Of a stretch of 64,000 nucleotides of DNA, positions 1 to 8,604 are shown one piece after another (the stretch's first letter is position 1; each line of letters starts with the position of its first letter). This DNA is from an uncultured Alphaproteobacteria bacterium. GTDB lineage: Bacteria; Pseudomonadota; Alphaproteobacteria; HIMB59; GCA-002718135. The stretch is taken from positions 124,001-188,000 of the forward strand of contig CACMJS010000002.1 of NCBI GenBank assembly GCA_902614085.1, given 5' to 3'. The notes below the pieces were generated by a model, which worked only from the letters and a program-made list of their open reading frames with translations, had not been told where the DNA came from and did no database searches. The translations under genes were made by a program, and so were the position numbers.

Positions 1-528
1 AACACCAACATCAAAAACTGGTCCAGCGCCAGGTTTAAAGAAAAAATCTGGATTAGGATGCCAATGCTCCATTCCATGTGACATCAAATTAAATGTTCCT
101 AAAACAATTTTACCTATTTTATTATCTTCAATTAATTTTCTAGCTTTTTGTCCTGCCGCTCCTAGAAAAGTATCTGGTGCACATCCTACATATAGACCCT
201 TTTCATTTGCTAATTTTTGTATTTCTAAGCCTTCTTGAAAATTCATTGCTAAAGGCTTTTCACTAAAACAATGTTTTCCATTATGAAGTGAATTTGTAAT
301 AATTTCTTTATGAGCTGCAGGAATTGTTAAGTTAATAATTAAATCAATTTCATTGTTTTCTAGTATTTCATCAACTGACAACGCGTTAACATTATATTTA
401 GATGCAGCATTAGATGCAGCTTCTTTATTTATATCCGCGCAAGCTATTATTTTAAAATTATTAAATATATTTTGACATTCAAAATAAGTCTCAGAAATAT
501 TGCCACAACCAACAATTCCAATATTCAT
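1..528 (-). CDS. Gfo/Idh/MocA-family NAD(P)-dependent dehydrogenase (3' end outside window)
   Basis: This gene reads leftward from an ATG at 526-528 and is still open at position 1, so only about 176 N-terminal residues are visible. The translation starts MNIGIVGCGNIS, a Rossmann dinucleotide-binding motif, and has the family's EKP motif (CFSEKPLA) near residue 93, the lysine of which is normally catalytic. Family members oxidise or reduce sugars, inositols and related polyols; the substrate cannot be read from sequence. Its start overlaps the stop of the preceding isomerase gene by one base (TAATG), so it is the sixth gene of the LacI-controlled sugar operon. It was identified by translating the minus strand directly. 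Confidence 0.88.
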   Translation of the reverse strand, partial: MNIGIVGCGNISETYFECQNIFNNFKIIACADINKEAASNAASKYNVNALSVDEILENNEIDLIINLTIPAAHKEIITNSLHNGKHCFSEKPLAMNFQEGLEIQKLANEKGLYVGCAPDTFLGAAGQKARKLIEDNKIGKIVLGTFNLMSHGMEHWHPNPDFFFKPGAGPVFDVGV

Positions 529-1301
529 TAAATTGTCTCTAGATAATTTAGAGATTTAGTTGTGTATTCTTTGTAGTCTTTTGGATCATCGTGCTCTAGC
601 ACAAAAACTTCACATGGTGTTTTTTTAACTTCAGAAATTAAAGAAGGCCAATCAATAAAACCTTCTCCAACAGCAGATTGTTCATCGTGCTCTAATAAGT
701 TTTTACTCTGATCATAAAAATCTTTTAAGTGACAGCCAATGATTTTATTTGAATATTTTTGAATCCACGGAATAGGATCTGCGCCTCCAGCTATTGTCCA
801 CCCTAGATCAATTTCTAATTTCAAATTTTCATTATGATCCATCATACATTCAATTGGAAGCTTTCCACTTGGCAAAGGTTTAAATTCATAAGAATGATTA
901 TGATATCCAAGTGTTAATCCAGCATCTTCAAAAATACTAACATGATCAGATAATTTTTTTCCAAAATCCATCCATTGTTCTTCATTCATATCAAATGTGT
1001 TTTTAAATTCAGCATCTTTTCTTGCGGGAGGTGCTGGTACAATAATATGTTTGATATTCATTTTATTTGCACGATTAATGATATTAGTTGAATTACTTAG
1101 AGATTCAAAACCAACATGAGTAGACTTTGATGTAATTTTTGATTGATCCATCATCAATTTAAATTCATCTGTGTTCATTGATTCTAAGCCAAAAAGTTCA
1201 ATATTAACAATACCTGAGTCTGATAAAAATTTTAGTATTGGTTCATATGGCTGAAAGTGTCGAGTTGTATAAAGTTGCATTGAAACATCTTGTTTATTCA
1301 T
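528..1301 (-). CDS. Sugar phosphate isomerase/epimerase-like TIM-barrel protein
   Basis: A protein of about 257 residues of the xylose-isomerase-like TIM barrel (AP endonuclease family 2 fold). Likely metal-binding positions are visible in order: GYHNHSYEF, LEIDLGW, GCHLKDF and the C-terminal VLEHDDP. Such proteins isomerise or epimerise sugars or keto-inositols in the cytoplasm. The start at 1301 was chosen because GAGGAG lies just upstream; a longer frame to 1331 has no such site. It lies one base after the ATPase gene and overlaps the next dehydrogenase gene by one base, so it probably acts with that dehydrogenase on the sugar imported by the adjacent transporter. The actual substrate is unknown. 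Confidence 0.85.
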   Translation of the reverse strand: MNKQDVSMQLYTTRHFQPYEPILKFLSDSGIVNIELFGLESMNTDEFKLMMDQSKITSKSTHVGFESLSNSTNIINRANKMNIKHIIVPAPPARKDAEFKNTFDMNEEQWMDFGKKLSDHVSIFEDAGLTLGYHNHSYEFKPLPSGKLPIECMMDHNENLKLEIDLGWTIAGGADPIPWIQKYSNKIIGCHLKDFYDQSKNLLEHDEQSAVGEGFIDWPSLISEVKKTPCEVFVLEHDDPKDYKEYTTKSLNYLETI

Positions 1302-1302
1302 A

Positions 1303-2376
1303 TTAAATTCTCTCCTCAGATTTACTATCAAATATTGAAGATCTATTTATATCAAAAGAGATATTTATTTCATCATTTAAATTATAATTTGAACTTCCTT
1401 CTAATCTAATTGATATCGGTGTACCCTCTATACTAGTCCAAACTAAAGTATCAGCACCCATGGGCTCTACTAATTCAACTTTAGATAAAATAGAATTTTC
1501 ATTTTTATCTATAATTATATTTTCTGGCCTTATACCAAAAACTACTTGTTGATCATCAGTCAAATTATTAATATTTTCATATTTAGAAATATTAATATGT
1601 CGTTTTCCAATAATTAAATTTTGATTTGTTTTATCAAATTTTGCGTTCAAAAAATTCATACTTGGAGATCCAATAAATCCAGCCACAAATAAATTAGCTG
1701 GCTTATTATAAATTTGTTTAGGTGTATCTAATTGTTGTATTAGCCCATCTTTCATAACAGATATACGGTCAGCAAGTGTCATTGCTTCAATTTGATCATG
1801 AGTTACATAAATCATGGTATTGGATAAATCTCTATGAAGTTTTTTAATTTCATAACGTAATTCAGCTCTTAATTTTGCATCTAGATTACTCAATGGTTCA
1901 TCAAATAAAAATACTTTTGCATCTCTTACTAGAGCTCTTCCTATTGCAACACGTTGTCTTTGACCTCCTGAGAGTTGAGATGGTTTTCTTTTAAGTAATT
2001 CATTAATCTGTAAAAGATTTGCTGCTTTTTCAATTTTATCATCTATAATTTTTTTAGCAGTTCCCATCATCCTTAAACCAAATGATAAATTTTTCTCAAC
2101 AGTCATACTTGGATATAAGGCGTAAGACTGAAACACCATTCCTATGTGTCTATCTTTTGGCTCTTTCCAAGTAACATTATCATCTTCAATCCAAATTTGA
2201 CCTTCAGTCAAATCTAAAAGACCAGCTATACAGTTTAATAAAGTTGTTTTGCCACAACCTGAAGGCCCTAACAAAACCATAAATTCACCCTCTTTAATAT
2301 CAAGACTTAAATCATTTAATATTTCTGTTTTTCCATAACTAAAGGATATATTTTTTACCTCTACACTATTTTTCAT
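1303..2376 (-). CDS. Sugar ABC transporter ATPase, MsmX/UgpC/MalK type
   Basis: ATP-hydrolysing subunit of a carbohydrate importer, about 357 residues, cytoplasmic and membrane-associated. Visible are Walker A (GPSGCGKTT, near 36), the Q-loop (VFQSYALYP), signature LSGGQRQR, Walker B (VFLFDEPLSNLDAKLR), the switch histidine in YVTHDQ and a C-terminal OB-type regulatory region of MalK-like length. The start at 2376 is preferred over an upstream frame at 2421 because a GGGGTG ribosome-binding site precedes it and it begins two bases after the permease stop. Its neighbours are two permeases and a binding protein. Because the second sugar importer (8605-11747) has no ATPase, this subunit may energise both, as MsmX does in Bacillus. 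Confidence 0.95.
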   Translation of the reverse strand: MKNSVEVKNISFSYGKTEILNDLSLDIKEGEFMVLLGPSGCGKTTLLNCIAGLLDLTEGQIWIEDDNVTWKEPKDRHIGMVFQSYALYPSMTVEKNLSFGLRMMGTAKKIIDDKIEKAANLLQINELLKRKPSQLSGGQRQRVAIGRALVRDAKVFLFDEPLSNLDAKLRAELRYEIKKLHRDLSNTMIYVTHDQIEAMTLADRISVMKDGLIQQLDTPKQIYNKPANLFVAGFIGSPSMNFLNAKFDKTNQNLIIGKRHINISKYENINNLTDDQQVVFGIRPENIIIDKNENSILSKVELVEPMGADTLVWTSIEGTPISIRLEGSSNYNLNDEINISFDINRSSIFDSKSEERI

Positions 2377-2378
2377 AC

Positions 2379-3275
2379 TCACCCCTTTATTGCCCCAGCT
2401 GCTATTCCACGCACAAACCATCTTCCAGAAATAAAGTATACAAAAAGAGGTACTAGAGAAGTTAAAATTGTTGCAGCCATATCTACATTGTACTCTGCTA
2501 CACCGTAATCTACTTGAACTATGTTATTTAATTGAACTGTCATTGGTTGATTATCTCTGCCAGCAAAAACTAAACCAAGAAGAAAATCATTCCAAATTCC
2601 TGTAACTTGAAGAATAACAGCTACAATAGTTATAGGAGTAGACATTGGAATTATTACATAGAAGAATATTTTTATAAAATTACCACCATCTATTCTGGCT
2701 GCTTTAAAAAGATCTATTGGAAGACTAGCATAAAAATTTCTAAATATAAGTGTTAGTATTGGCATACCAAAAATAGTATGAACAAGAATTATTCCTGGCA
2801 AAGACGAATAAATTCCAATTGCACTCTCAATCTTTAACAAAGGATATACCATTACTTGATAAGGAATAAATGCTCCAAAAAGACAAAGACCAAAGAAAAA
2901 ATAAGCTCCTTTAAAACGCCAAAATGCTAGAGCATATCCATTTATTGCGCCAAGTGAAACAGATACTATAACACTAGGAACTGTAATTTTAATTGAATTT
3001 ATTAAACCTGGTTTTAAACCTTCACAGACAAAACCCGTGCAAGCTTCCGACCAAGCTTTTGGCCAAGCATAAAAACTTAGTACTTTTGGAATATATAATA
3101 AATTTCCAGATCTAATTTCATCCATATCTTTTAGTGATGTTACGATCATTACGTATAAAGGCATTAAAAAAAATAAAGCGCACATAAAAACAAAACAATA
3201 CATGCCTATTCTTCCAATGGTTAAATGTTTTGGTCGCGGTCCATTTGGTTGAAAATTATTGGAATTAATATTCAC
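2379..3275 (-). CDS. Sugar ABC transporter permease, MalG-like
   Basis: Inner-membrane permease of 298 residues with about six transmembrane helices. The EAA loop that contacts the ATPase is recognisable (FKAARIDGGNFIKIFFYVIIP), and the C-terminus ends in the MalG-type pattern RGIAAGAIKG. The start codon is GTG at 3273-3275; it overlaps the TAG stop of the upstream permease by one base (TAGTG), with AGGAA about ten bases upstream. It forms a heterodimer with the product of 3275-4156 and transfers substrate from the binding protein encoded at 4215-5459. Identity as a carbohydrate (CUT1) permease is firm; the sugar is not known. Confidence 0.94.
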   Translation of the reverse strand: MNINSNNFQPNGPRPKHLTIGRIGMYCFVFMCALFFLMPLYVMIVTSLKDMDEIRSGNLLYIPKVLSFYAWPKAWSEACTGFVCEGLKPGLINSIKITVPSVIVSVSLGAINGYALAFWRFKGAYFFFGLCLFGAFIPYQVMVYPLLKIESAIGIYSSLPGIILVHTIFGMPILTLIFRNFYASLPIDLFKAARIDGGNFIKIFFYVIIPMSTPITIVAVILQVTGIWNDFLLGLVFAGRDNQPMTVQLNNIVQVDYGVAEYNVDMAATILTSLVPLFVYFISGRWFVRGIAAGAIKG

Positions 3276-4156
3276 TATTTTGCTTCCTTATTCCTAAAAT
3301 AAAACTCATAGTATGCCCACGGAGCAAGAATACAAACAACACTAATAAACATAATAATTGATGCAGCAAAAGCTTGGCCTAAATTTGCTCTACTAAAAAA
3401 ATTCTCCATAACATACATAGCTGGAGTTGTAGTTGCGTAACCAGGTCCGCCTGATGTTAATGCTAAAATTAAATCGTAAACTTTTACCACCCCTGCTGCA
3501 ATTAAGACTATAGATGTTACAACCATTGGTCTTATCATAGGAAGTATTACAAATAAATATGACCTCCATTTTGGAATACCTTCAATACTAAGTGATTTCC
3601 AAATATCTTCATCAATTCCTCTTAATCCTGCAAGCATAAGAACCATAACAAAACCTGCACCTTGCCATACTGCTGCAATACAAACTGCGTAAATTGCTAA
3701 TTCTCTATTTACTAACCAGTCAAGTTTGAACCAATCAAATCCCCATAAATGCATTGAATGCTCAAGTCCAAAAGTAGGATTCAAAACCCACTTCCATACT
3801 AATCCCGTTACTACAAAAGACATCGCATAGGGGTATAAAAAAATTGTTCTAAATAAACTTTCACCTCGAATTTTTTGATCAATTAAAACAGCTAACAAAA
3901 AACCAATTACTAAGCATCCAATTGTAAAGACAAAACCATAAATAAATATATTTTCTACAGCTACGTCCCATTTTCTACTTTTAAAAAGCCTCTCGTATTG
4001 TTGAAAGCCAACGTAATTTAAAGCGGGAATAAGTTTTGATCCAGTCAATGAGTAAATGAATGAATATATGATGCATCCAACAAAAACGGTTAAAGAAATA
4101 ATTATCATTGGCAGTAAAGAAATTTTAGATGCCAGATTTTTTGTTAAATAATACAT
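3275..4156 (-). CDS. Sugar ABC transporter permease, MalF-like
   Basis: Inner-membrane permease of 293 residues, the MalF-type partner of the 2379-3275 gene. It has about six hydrophobic helices, the CUT1 pattern FLYPYAMSFVVTGLVWKW, the EAA loop beginning DEDIWKSLSIEG and the LTSGGPGYATTT motif before the last helices. No strong ribosome-binding site precedes the ATG at 4154-4156. The gene is separated from the binding-protein gene by a short intergenic space with a perfect inverted repeat at 4180-4203. CUT1 permeases usually import oligosaccharides, glycerophosphodiesters or polyols. Confidence 0.94.
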   Translation of the reverse strand: MYYLTKNLASKISLLPMIIISLTVFVGCIIYSFIYSLTGSKLIPALNYVGFQQYERLFKSRKWDVAVENIFIYGFVFTIGCLVIGFLLAVLIDQKIRGESLFRTIFLYPYAMSFVVTGLVWKWVLNPTFGLEHSMHLWGFDWFKLDWLVNRELAIYAVCIAAVWQGAGFVMVLMLAGLRGIDEDIWKSLSIEGIPKWRSYLFVILPMIRPMVVTSIVLIAAGVVKVYDLILALTSGGPGYATTTPAMYVMENFFSRANLGQAFAASIIMFISVVCILAPWAYYEFYFRNKEAK

Positions 4157-4179
4157 TGGAAATTTAAAAGTAATTTAAC

Positions 4180-4203
4180 TAAGGCAGGATAAATCCTGCC
4201 TTA
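4180..4203 (-). terminator. Hairpin between binding-protein and permease genes
   Basis: A perfect inverted repeat of 11 bases (TAAGGCAGGAT / ATCCTGCCTTA) with a two-base centre; in RNA it would form a 9-bp stem with a 6-base loop. It starts about 12 bases after the stop of the binding-protein gene. The following T-run on the transcribed strand is poor, so it may stabilise the upstream mRNA or partly terminate rather than stop transcription fully. Confidence 0.7.
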
Positions 4204-4214
4204 ATAAATTTATA

Positions 4215-5459
4215 CTATAATCCGCTTGTTAATACAGCTTCTAAATCGTCCATAGCAGCACTAACTGAGTAATTAGGATCATTTCTAAATTCAGAAATAA
4301 TATCTTCCCAAGCAGAAGTGAAGGCTGGGCTATTCCAGTCATCATTTTCTCTCATTATTGCGCTAGGTTGTTGTATTAATTCAAGGCCCATTTGCATACA
4401 AGCATCAGCAGCTGAAGTATCAACATCCAATCTCATTGGAAGTGATCCTTTTGCGTTATTGAAGTTAGCTTGAACAGTAGGATTTACCATCATACTTGCC
4501 ATTTTTAGCTGAATTTCTTTAACTTTTGGATCTGAATTTTTTGGAAATACAAATACATCACCACCAAGAGCAACGTATTTTTCTTTTCCAGGAATTACAC
4601 AATCGTAATCTACTTTTGCTTCTTTTCCTGCTACTGCAAACTCACCACGAGCCCAATCACCCATGATTTGCATTGCAGCTTTTCCTTCTACAACCATTGC
4701 TGTCGCGTCATTCCAAAGTCTGCCAGGCGCACCTTCATCAATGAACTTATTTAGATCTCTGTAAGTTTGTAAAACCATTTCCATCTTACCATCTCTAAAT
4801 GCTTCAACATCTTTATCTCTATAAAGTTTAGCCATGTGAGGAAAACCTAATGTAGAAGATGCTACAACATCAAACATAAGACCTTCTTGCCAAGGCTGAC
4901 CTCCTAAAGCTAGAGGTATAAATCCAGCATCTTGAATTTGTGGAGCAACAGCAATAAAATCTTGAATAGTATTTGGTTTTGGTACTCCAGCTTTTTCAAA
5001 AACTTCATTGTTAATCCACATCCATTGAGCACTATGAATATTTACTGGCACACAGTAGAATTCACCTTCAAATTCACATGTCTCAATTAGTTCAGGTGGA
5101 TAGATAAAATCTCTCCATCCTTCAGCAGATGCAACTTCTTCTAATGATTGAAGTTGTCCCTGTTCAACTAAATCAACAAACTGTTTAGAAATATTGAACT
5201 GAGCTGCAGTTGGAGGGTTTCCTCCTATAATTCTGTTTACAGTAGTTCCTCTTGCATTATCACCACCTGTAATAGCAGTATCAATCCAAGTACCACCCAT
5301 ATCTTTCCAAGCTTCAGCAAATTTTGATATTGCAGCTTGCTCTCCACCAGATACCCACCAGTGAATAACTTCAGCTTCCATGTGACCGCCAGCCTTAGAA
5401 GCATTAGTAAAAGACAGGGGTATAAATAACGTAAGTATAATTGAAAAAAATTTTTTCAT
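4215..5459 (-). CDS. Periplasmic sugar-binding protein, extracellular solute-binding family 1
   Basis: Secreted binding protein of 414 residues that delivers sugar to the adjacent permeases. An N-terminal signal peptide is clear (MKKFFSIILTLFIPLSF, probable cleavage around residues 20-24). The mature part has family-1 features such as the early WWVSGGEQAAI segment, the AMQIMGDWARGEF stretch and the hinge-like PGKEKYVALGGDVFVFP region. GGGAGGA is placed just upstream of the ATG. It is the first gene of the operon, 28 bases from the LacI operator, and is followed by a hairpin. The family fits disaccharides, sn-glycerol-3-phosphate derivatives or similar; specificity is not readable. Confidence 0.94.
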   Translation of the reverse strand: MKKFFSIILTLFIPLSFTNASKAGGHMEAEVIHWWVSGGEQAAISKFAEAWKDMGGTWIDTAITGGDNARGTTVNRIIGGNPPTAAQFNISKQFVDLVEQGQLQSLEEVASAEGWRDFIYPPELIETCEFEGEFYCVPVNIHSAQWMWINNEVFEKAGVPKPNTIQDFIAVAPQIQDAGFIPLALGGQPWQEGLMFDVVASSTLGFPHMAKLYRDKDVEAFRDGKMEMVLQTYRDLNKFIDEGAPGRLWNDATAMVVEGKAAMQIMGDWARGEFAVAGKEAKVDYDCVIPGKEKYVALGGDVFVFPKNSDPKVKEIQLKMASMMVNPTVQANFNNAKGSLPMRLDVDTSAADACMQMGLELIQQPSAIMRENDDWNSPAFTSAWEDIISEFRNDPNYSVSAAMDDLEAVLTSGL

Positions 5460-5486
5460 TATTTTCCTCCCTTTAAAATTTAATAT

Positions 5487-5506
5487 TTAGTAAAACGTTT
5501 TACTAA
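5487..5506. promoter_or_regulatory. LacI-family operator O1
   Basis: A perfect 20-bp palindrome, TTAGTAAAAC followed by GTTTTACTAA, with the central CG typical of LacI/GalR-family operators. It overlaps the -10 box of the sugar operon promoter. The neighbouring gene at 5575 encodes a LacI-type regulator, the obvious candidate to bind it. Confidence 0.85.
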
Positions 5507-5515
5507 TCAAGTCAA
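5487..5515 (-). promoter_or_regulatory. Sigma-70-type promoter of the sugar ABC operon
   Basis: On the minus strand, TTGACT (5515-5510) and TACTAA (5492-5487) are separated by exactly 17 bases, predicting a transcript start near 5480 and a leader of about 20 bases. The same pair of hexamers with the same spacing occurs before carA. Operator O1 covers the -10 box and most of the spacer, which would let a bound repressor exclude polymerase. Confidence 0.72.
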
Positions 5516-5527
5516 TAAAACGTTTTA
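5516..5527. promoter_or_regulatory. LacI-family operator O2
   Basis: A second, shorter palindrome TAAAACGTTTTA whose centre lies 25 bp from that of O1. It repeats the core of O1 and lies immediately upstream of the -35 box of the sugar operon, between that promoter and the regulator gene. It may allow cooperative binding and autoregulation of the regulator gene. Confidence 0.75.
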
Positions 5528-5574
5528 CTTGTAAGACTGCTAATTTATAATTATGAAAAGATAATTTGCAAAAA

Positions 5575-6612
5575 ATGAGTAAAAATAAAAAAATAAATAT
5601 TAAAGAATTGGCCAAAAAACTTGGTTTATCTGTAAGTTCTGTTTCTAGAGCACTTAATGGCTATGACAATATATCACAGCAAACTAAGGATAAAATTTTT
5701 AAAACTGCAAAAAAATATAACTACTTTCCAGACTTGAATGCAAGAAGATTAGCGTCAAAAAAAACTGATACAATTGCTTTTATATCATCTATTGATCCAG
5801 AGGCACCTGATCATGTTGTTTTACAGTTTCTTGCAGGAATTACTCTAGGAATAAAGAATACTAATACAGAATTAATTACGAAGTTTTGCTTAAATGAAGA
5901 TGAAGAAATGAATTATTTCAAAAAACTTATTTCTACAGAACAAGCAGATAAATTTATTTTTTATAAAATTAAAAAAAATGATGAAAGAGTTACTTTCTTG
6001 AATGAAAGAAATATTAAATTTGTAACTTGGGGCAGAACAAATAAACAGAAAGACCATGCATGGATTGATTTGGATAATAAGAAAAGCATAGAGCTTCTGA
6101 TGAATAAACTTTCAAATAATGGACATAAAAGAATTGCATTTATTAATGTCCATCGAAGTTTTAATTATGGAGCTCAACGGAAAATTGCTTATGAAAGTTC
6201 AGTAAGGAATTTACAGCTTCAATTTTCAAAAGAATACTATCAAGATAGTTTAATTGAAACAGTTGAGTCAGGATCGGCTTTAACAAGTTATTTACTAGGT
6301 TTAAAAAAACCTCCTACAGCTATAATTTGCTCACATCTTCGTTTTTTTACAGGGTGTTTGTTAAAGTGTCAGGATTTAAAATTAGATATTGGTCACGATA
6401 TTTCCGTAGTAGGATTTAATGATCAAGATAGTTATTTAAGCTCGCAAAATCTTACATATATTTCTCACCCGTTAATGGAAATGGGAAAACGTTCTGTAAA
6501 AATGTTACAGGATCTAGATCAAGATATACCAATTAGTAAAGTATCAACTTTGATTGAGCCAATATTAAATGAAGGAACGAGTCATAAAATCAAAAAGTCT
6601 AAACTAAGATAA
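5575..6612 (+). CDS. LacI/GalR-family transcriptional regulator
   Basis: DNA-binding repressor of about 345 residues. The N-terminus carries the LacI helix-turn-helix (NIKELAKKLGLSVSSVSRAL) followed by the hinge region ending LNARRLASKK, then a periplasmic-binding-protein-like effector domain with the usual ending pattern (VVGFNDQD, ISHPLMEMG). The ATG at 5575 was preferred to an in-frame TTG at 5566 that adds three residues. It is transcribed away from the sugar ABC operon, and two palindromic operators lie between them, so it is inferred to repress that operon until the sugar binds. Its 3' end overlaps the aldo/keto reductase gene on the other strand by nine bases. Confidence 0.95.
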   Translation: MSKNKKINIKELAKKLGLSVSSVSRALNGYDNISQQTKDKIFKTAKKYNYFPDLNARRLASKKTDTIAFISSIDPEAPDHVVLQFLAGITLGIKNTNTELITKFCLNEDEEMNYFKKLISTEQADKFIFYKIKKNDERVTFLNERNIKFVTWGRTNKQKDHAWIDLDNKKSIELLMNKLSNNGHKRIAFINVHRSFNYGAQRKIAYESSVRNLQLQFSKEYYQDSLIETVESGSALTSYLLGLKKPPTAIICSHLRFFTGCLLKCQDLKLDIGHDISVVGFNDQDSYLSSQNLTYISHPLMEMGKRSVKMLQDLDQDIPISKVSTLIEPILNEGTSHKIKKSKLR

Positions 6613-7563
6613 ATTTAACCAATTAATTTCCTCCGATGTTAATTCTATATCAAGACATGGCAGTGTTGTATCAAGCTCTTTTACTGTTCTTGGTCCAATT
6701 AATGCAAATGATGGAAAGGATTGATTGATAGTCCAACTTGCTGCAATATTATGAGCAGAACATCCCTTTTTTTCTGCTAATTCTATAGCTCTTTTTTTTC
6801 TTTCTCTATTATCTGCACTATCATAACAACTAATAGGACCACTAGAGTTTTCACCAGGCTTTCTCCATGATGATTCAGCTTCAGAAATTTTTTTCTCTAT
6901 TTCATTTGTAATTTTATCGTCTAAAAAATAACCTCTTGCTTGACTTGACCATGACATATGAGACTTTTGAGTAGAATTAAGATAATCTAATGTTTCATCT
7001 ACATTAGATGATAAGCAACCATTCCAAAGTGGGTTAATCATCTTAGCAAGAGCTAAATTATTATTAAGGATAGACATTTCTTGTTTATTATTTTTTTGTG
7101 CCCATGCATTTCCTTCTTTAAATCTTTCAATAGTCCAATTAGAGCCACCAAATATTTTAATTCTGCCTTTTTCTTTCTCTTGATTTAAAACATCCATAAA
7201 TTCTTCAACAGGATAATCTGTATTATCTCGGTGCATAATATAGACATCAACATAATCAGTATTCATTCTTTCAAGAGAGATTGTTAATTGCTTTGAAATA
7301 GCTTCAGGGTTGCAATCAGGGGTATGTGCACCCTTACCAAGTATTAAAACATCTTGTCTGTTGTTATTATTTTTTAACCATTGTCCTAAAACTTTTTCGT
7401 GATTACCACCACCATAAATGAATGCCGTATCAAACATATTACCACCGACTTCAATCCAATGATCCCATAACTTTGAAGCTTCGTTGATATCATCTTGGTT
7501 ATCACATCCCATGACAAGTTTGGATATGTCTTTATCTATTCCTTCTATTCTATCATATTTCAT
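6604..7563 (-). CDS. Aldo/keto reductase
   Basis: NAD(P)H-dependent oxidoreductase of 319 residues with an AKR TIM barrel. The catalytic tetrad is recognisable: Asp in MFDTAFIYG, Tyr of the same segment, Lys in LILGKGAH and His in YIMHRDN. Near the C-terminus ALIGPRTVKEL resembles the cofactor-phosphate-binding loop. It is the last gene of the second sugar operon; its ATG overlaps the stop of the dehydrogenase gene (ATGA). It could reduce a sugar aldehyde or ketone arising from the imported substrate, but the substrate is not determinable. Confidence 0.92.
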   Translation of the reverse strand: MKYDRIEGIDKDISKLVMGCDNQDDINEASKLWDHWIEVGGNMFDTAFIYGGGNHEKVLGQWLKNNNNRQDVLILGKGAHTPDCNPEAISKQLTISLERMNTDYVDVYIMHRDNTDYPVEEFMDVLNQEKEKGRIKIFGGSNWTIERFKEGNAWAQKNNKQEMSILNNNLALAKMINPLWNGCLSSNVDETLDYLNSTQKSHMSWSSQARGYFLDDKITNEIEKKISEAESSWRKPGENSSGPISCYDSADNRERKKRAIELAEKKGCSAHNIAASWTINQSFPSFALIGPRTVKELDTTLPCLDIELTSEEINWLNLS

Positions 7564-8603
7564 ATTTCATCCTGTGGTAGTTTATAATTTACTTTCTCTC
7601 TCCATGTATCAAGAGCTTGAAGGTTACCTAATGTATCTTCCCAAGTCATTGCTGGATGAGGTGGTTGTGTCTTTTCTTTTGCAATACACTGACTTGCAAG
7701 TTCTGCTTCAAAGAAAAATAAATGCTCTGGTCCTTTAACATCTATAATTTCTTCATTACCATTTTTTGTAATAATAATTTTAGCATGGTAAGGTCCGCCT
7801 TCTCTTCCGGGCATCCATGGATCTGGCAACTCAATTATACCTTCCGATCCCGAAATAACTGCATTATTTTTCATACTTTCCATAACTGCTGTTGAGACTT
7901 TTGCTTTGATACCATTTTTAAATTCTAAATTTGCGTGAGCAACTTCATCAACACCTGTCTCTCCTATTTTAGCTTCAGCATCTATAAATTTAGGTTCTAA
8001 AAATTTTTCGCCAGTTGCAACACCTGCAATAAGTCTAGAAAAAGAAATGGGATATAACCCAACATCTAGGATACCTCCACCTGCTAAATTTTTATTAAAT
8101 AATCTGTGATCTGGTATTGTTTTACCCATATCAAAACCAAAAGAAGCTTCAATTGATGTAATATCTCCTATCGTTTTATTTTTTATTACTTCTAAAAGTT
8201 TTGGAATTTGAGGATGGCATCGATACATAAAGCCTTCCATATAAAAAACTCCAGCTTCTTTTACAGCCTCTATAATTTTTTTACCTTCTAATAGATTTAC
8301 AGCCCCTGGTTTTTCACAAAGAACATGCTTTCCTTTACCTGCAGCTTTTATTGTCCATTCAGCATGTAGAGTATGTGGTGTAGAAATATAAATAGCATCA
8401 ATATGTTCTGAATTTATAATATCATCATAATTATCAAATCTAAAATCAGGATGAATATTGTATTTATCACCAAAGCTTTTTCGGCGATCATCATTTTTAC
8501 TTGCTATACTTACCAGTTGACCAGAGTAAGATCCTTTAAGTCCATCTGCAAAATTATTTGCTATACTTCCAGGACCTATTATGCCCCATTTAATTTTTTC
8601 CAT
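7560..8603 (-). CDS. Gfo/Idh/MocA-family dehydrogenase
   Basis: About 347 residues with an N-terminal Rossmann fold (KWGIIGPGSIANNFADG) and the family motif CEKPGAVN near residue 98, containing the conserved lysine. The later GGILDVGLYP matches the C-terminal substrate domain. Members interconvert sugars or sugar derivatives using NAD(P). The start at 8603 (with AGGGT upstream) was chosen over a frame extending to 8657, which would run into the permease gene; it begins one base after the permease stop. It is probably paired with the aldo/keto reductase in degrading the sugar imported by the 8605-11747 transporter. Confidence 0.93.
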   Translation of the reverse strand: MEKIKWGIIGPGSIANNFADGLKGSYSGQLVSIASKNDDRRKSFGDKYNIHPDFRFDNYDDIINSEHIDAIYISTPHTLHAEWTIKAAGKGKHVLCEKPGAVNLLEGKKIIEAVKEAGVFYMEGFMYRCHPQIPKLLEVIKNKTIGDITSIEASFGFDMGKTIPDHRLFNKNLAGGGILDVGLYPISFSRLIAGVATGEKFLEPKFIDAEAKIGETGVDEVAHANLEFKNGIKAKVSTAVMESMKNNAVISGSEGIIELPDPWMPGREGGPYHAKIIITKNGNEEIIDVKGPEHLFFFEAELASQCIAKEKTQPPHPAMTWEDTLGNLQALDTWREKVNYKLPQDEI

Positions 8604-8604
8604 A

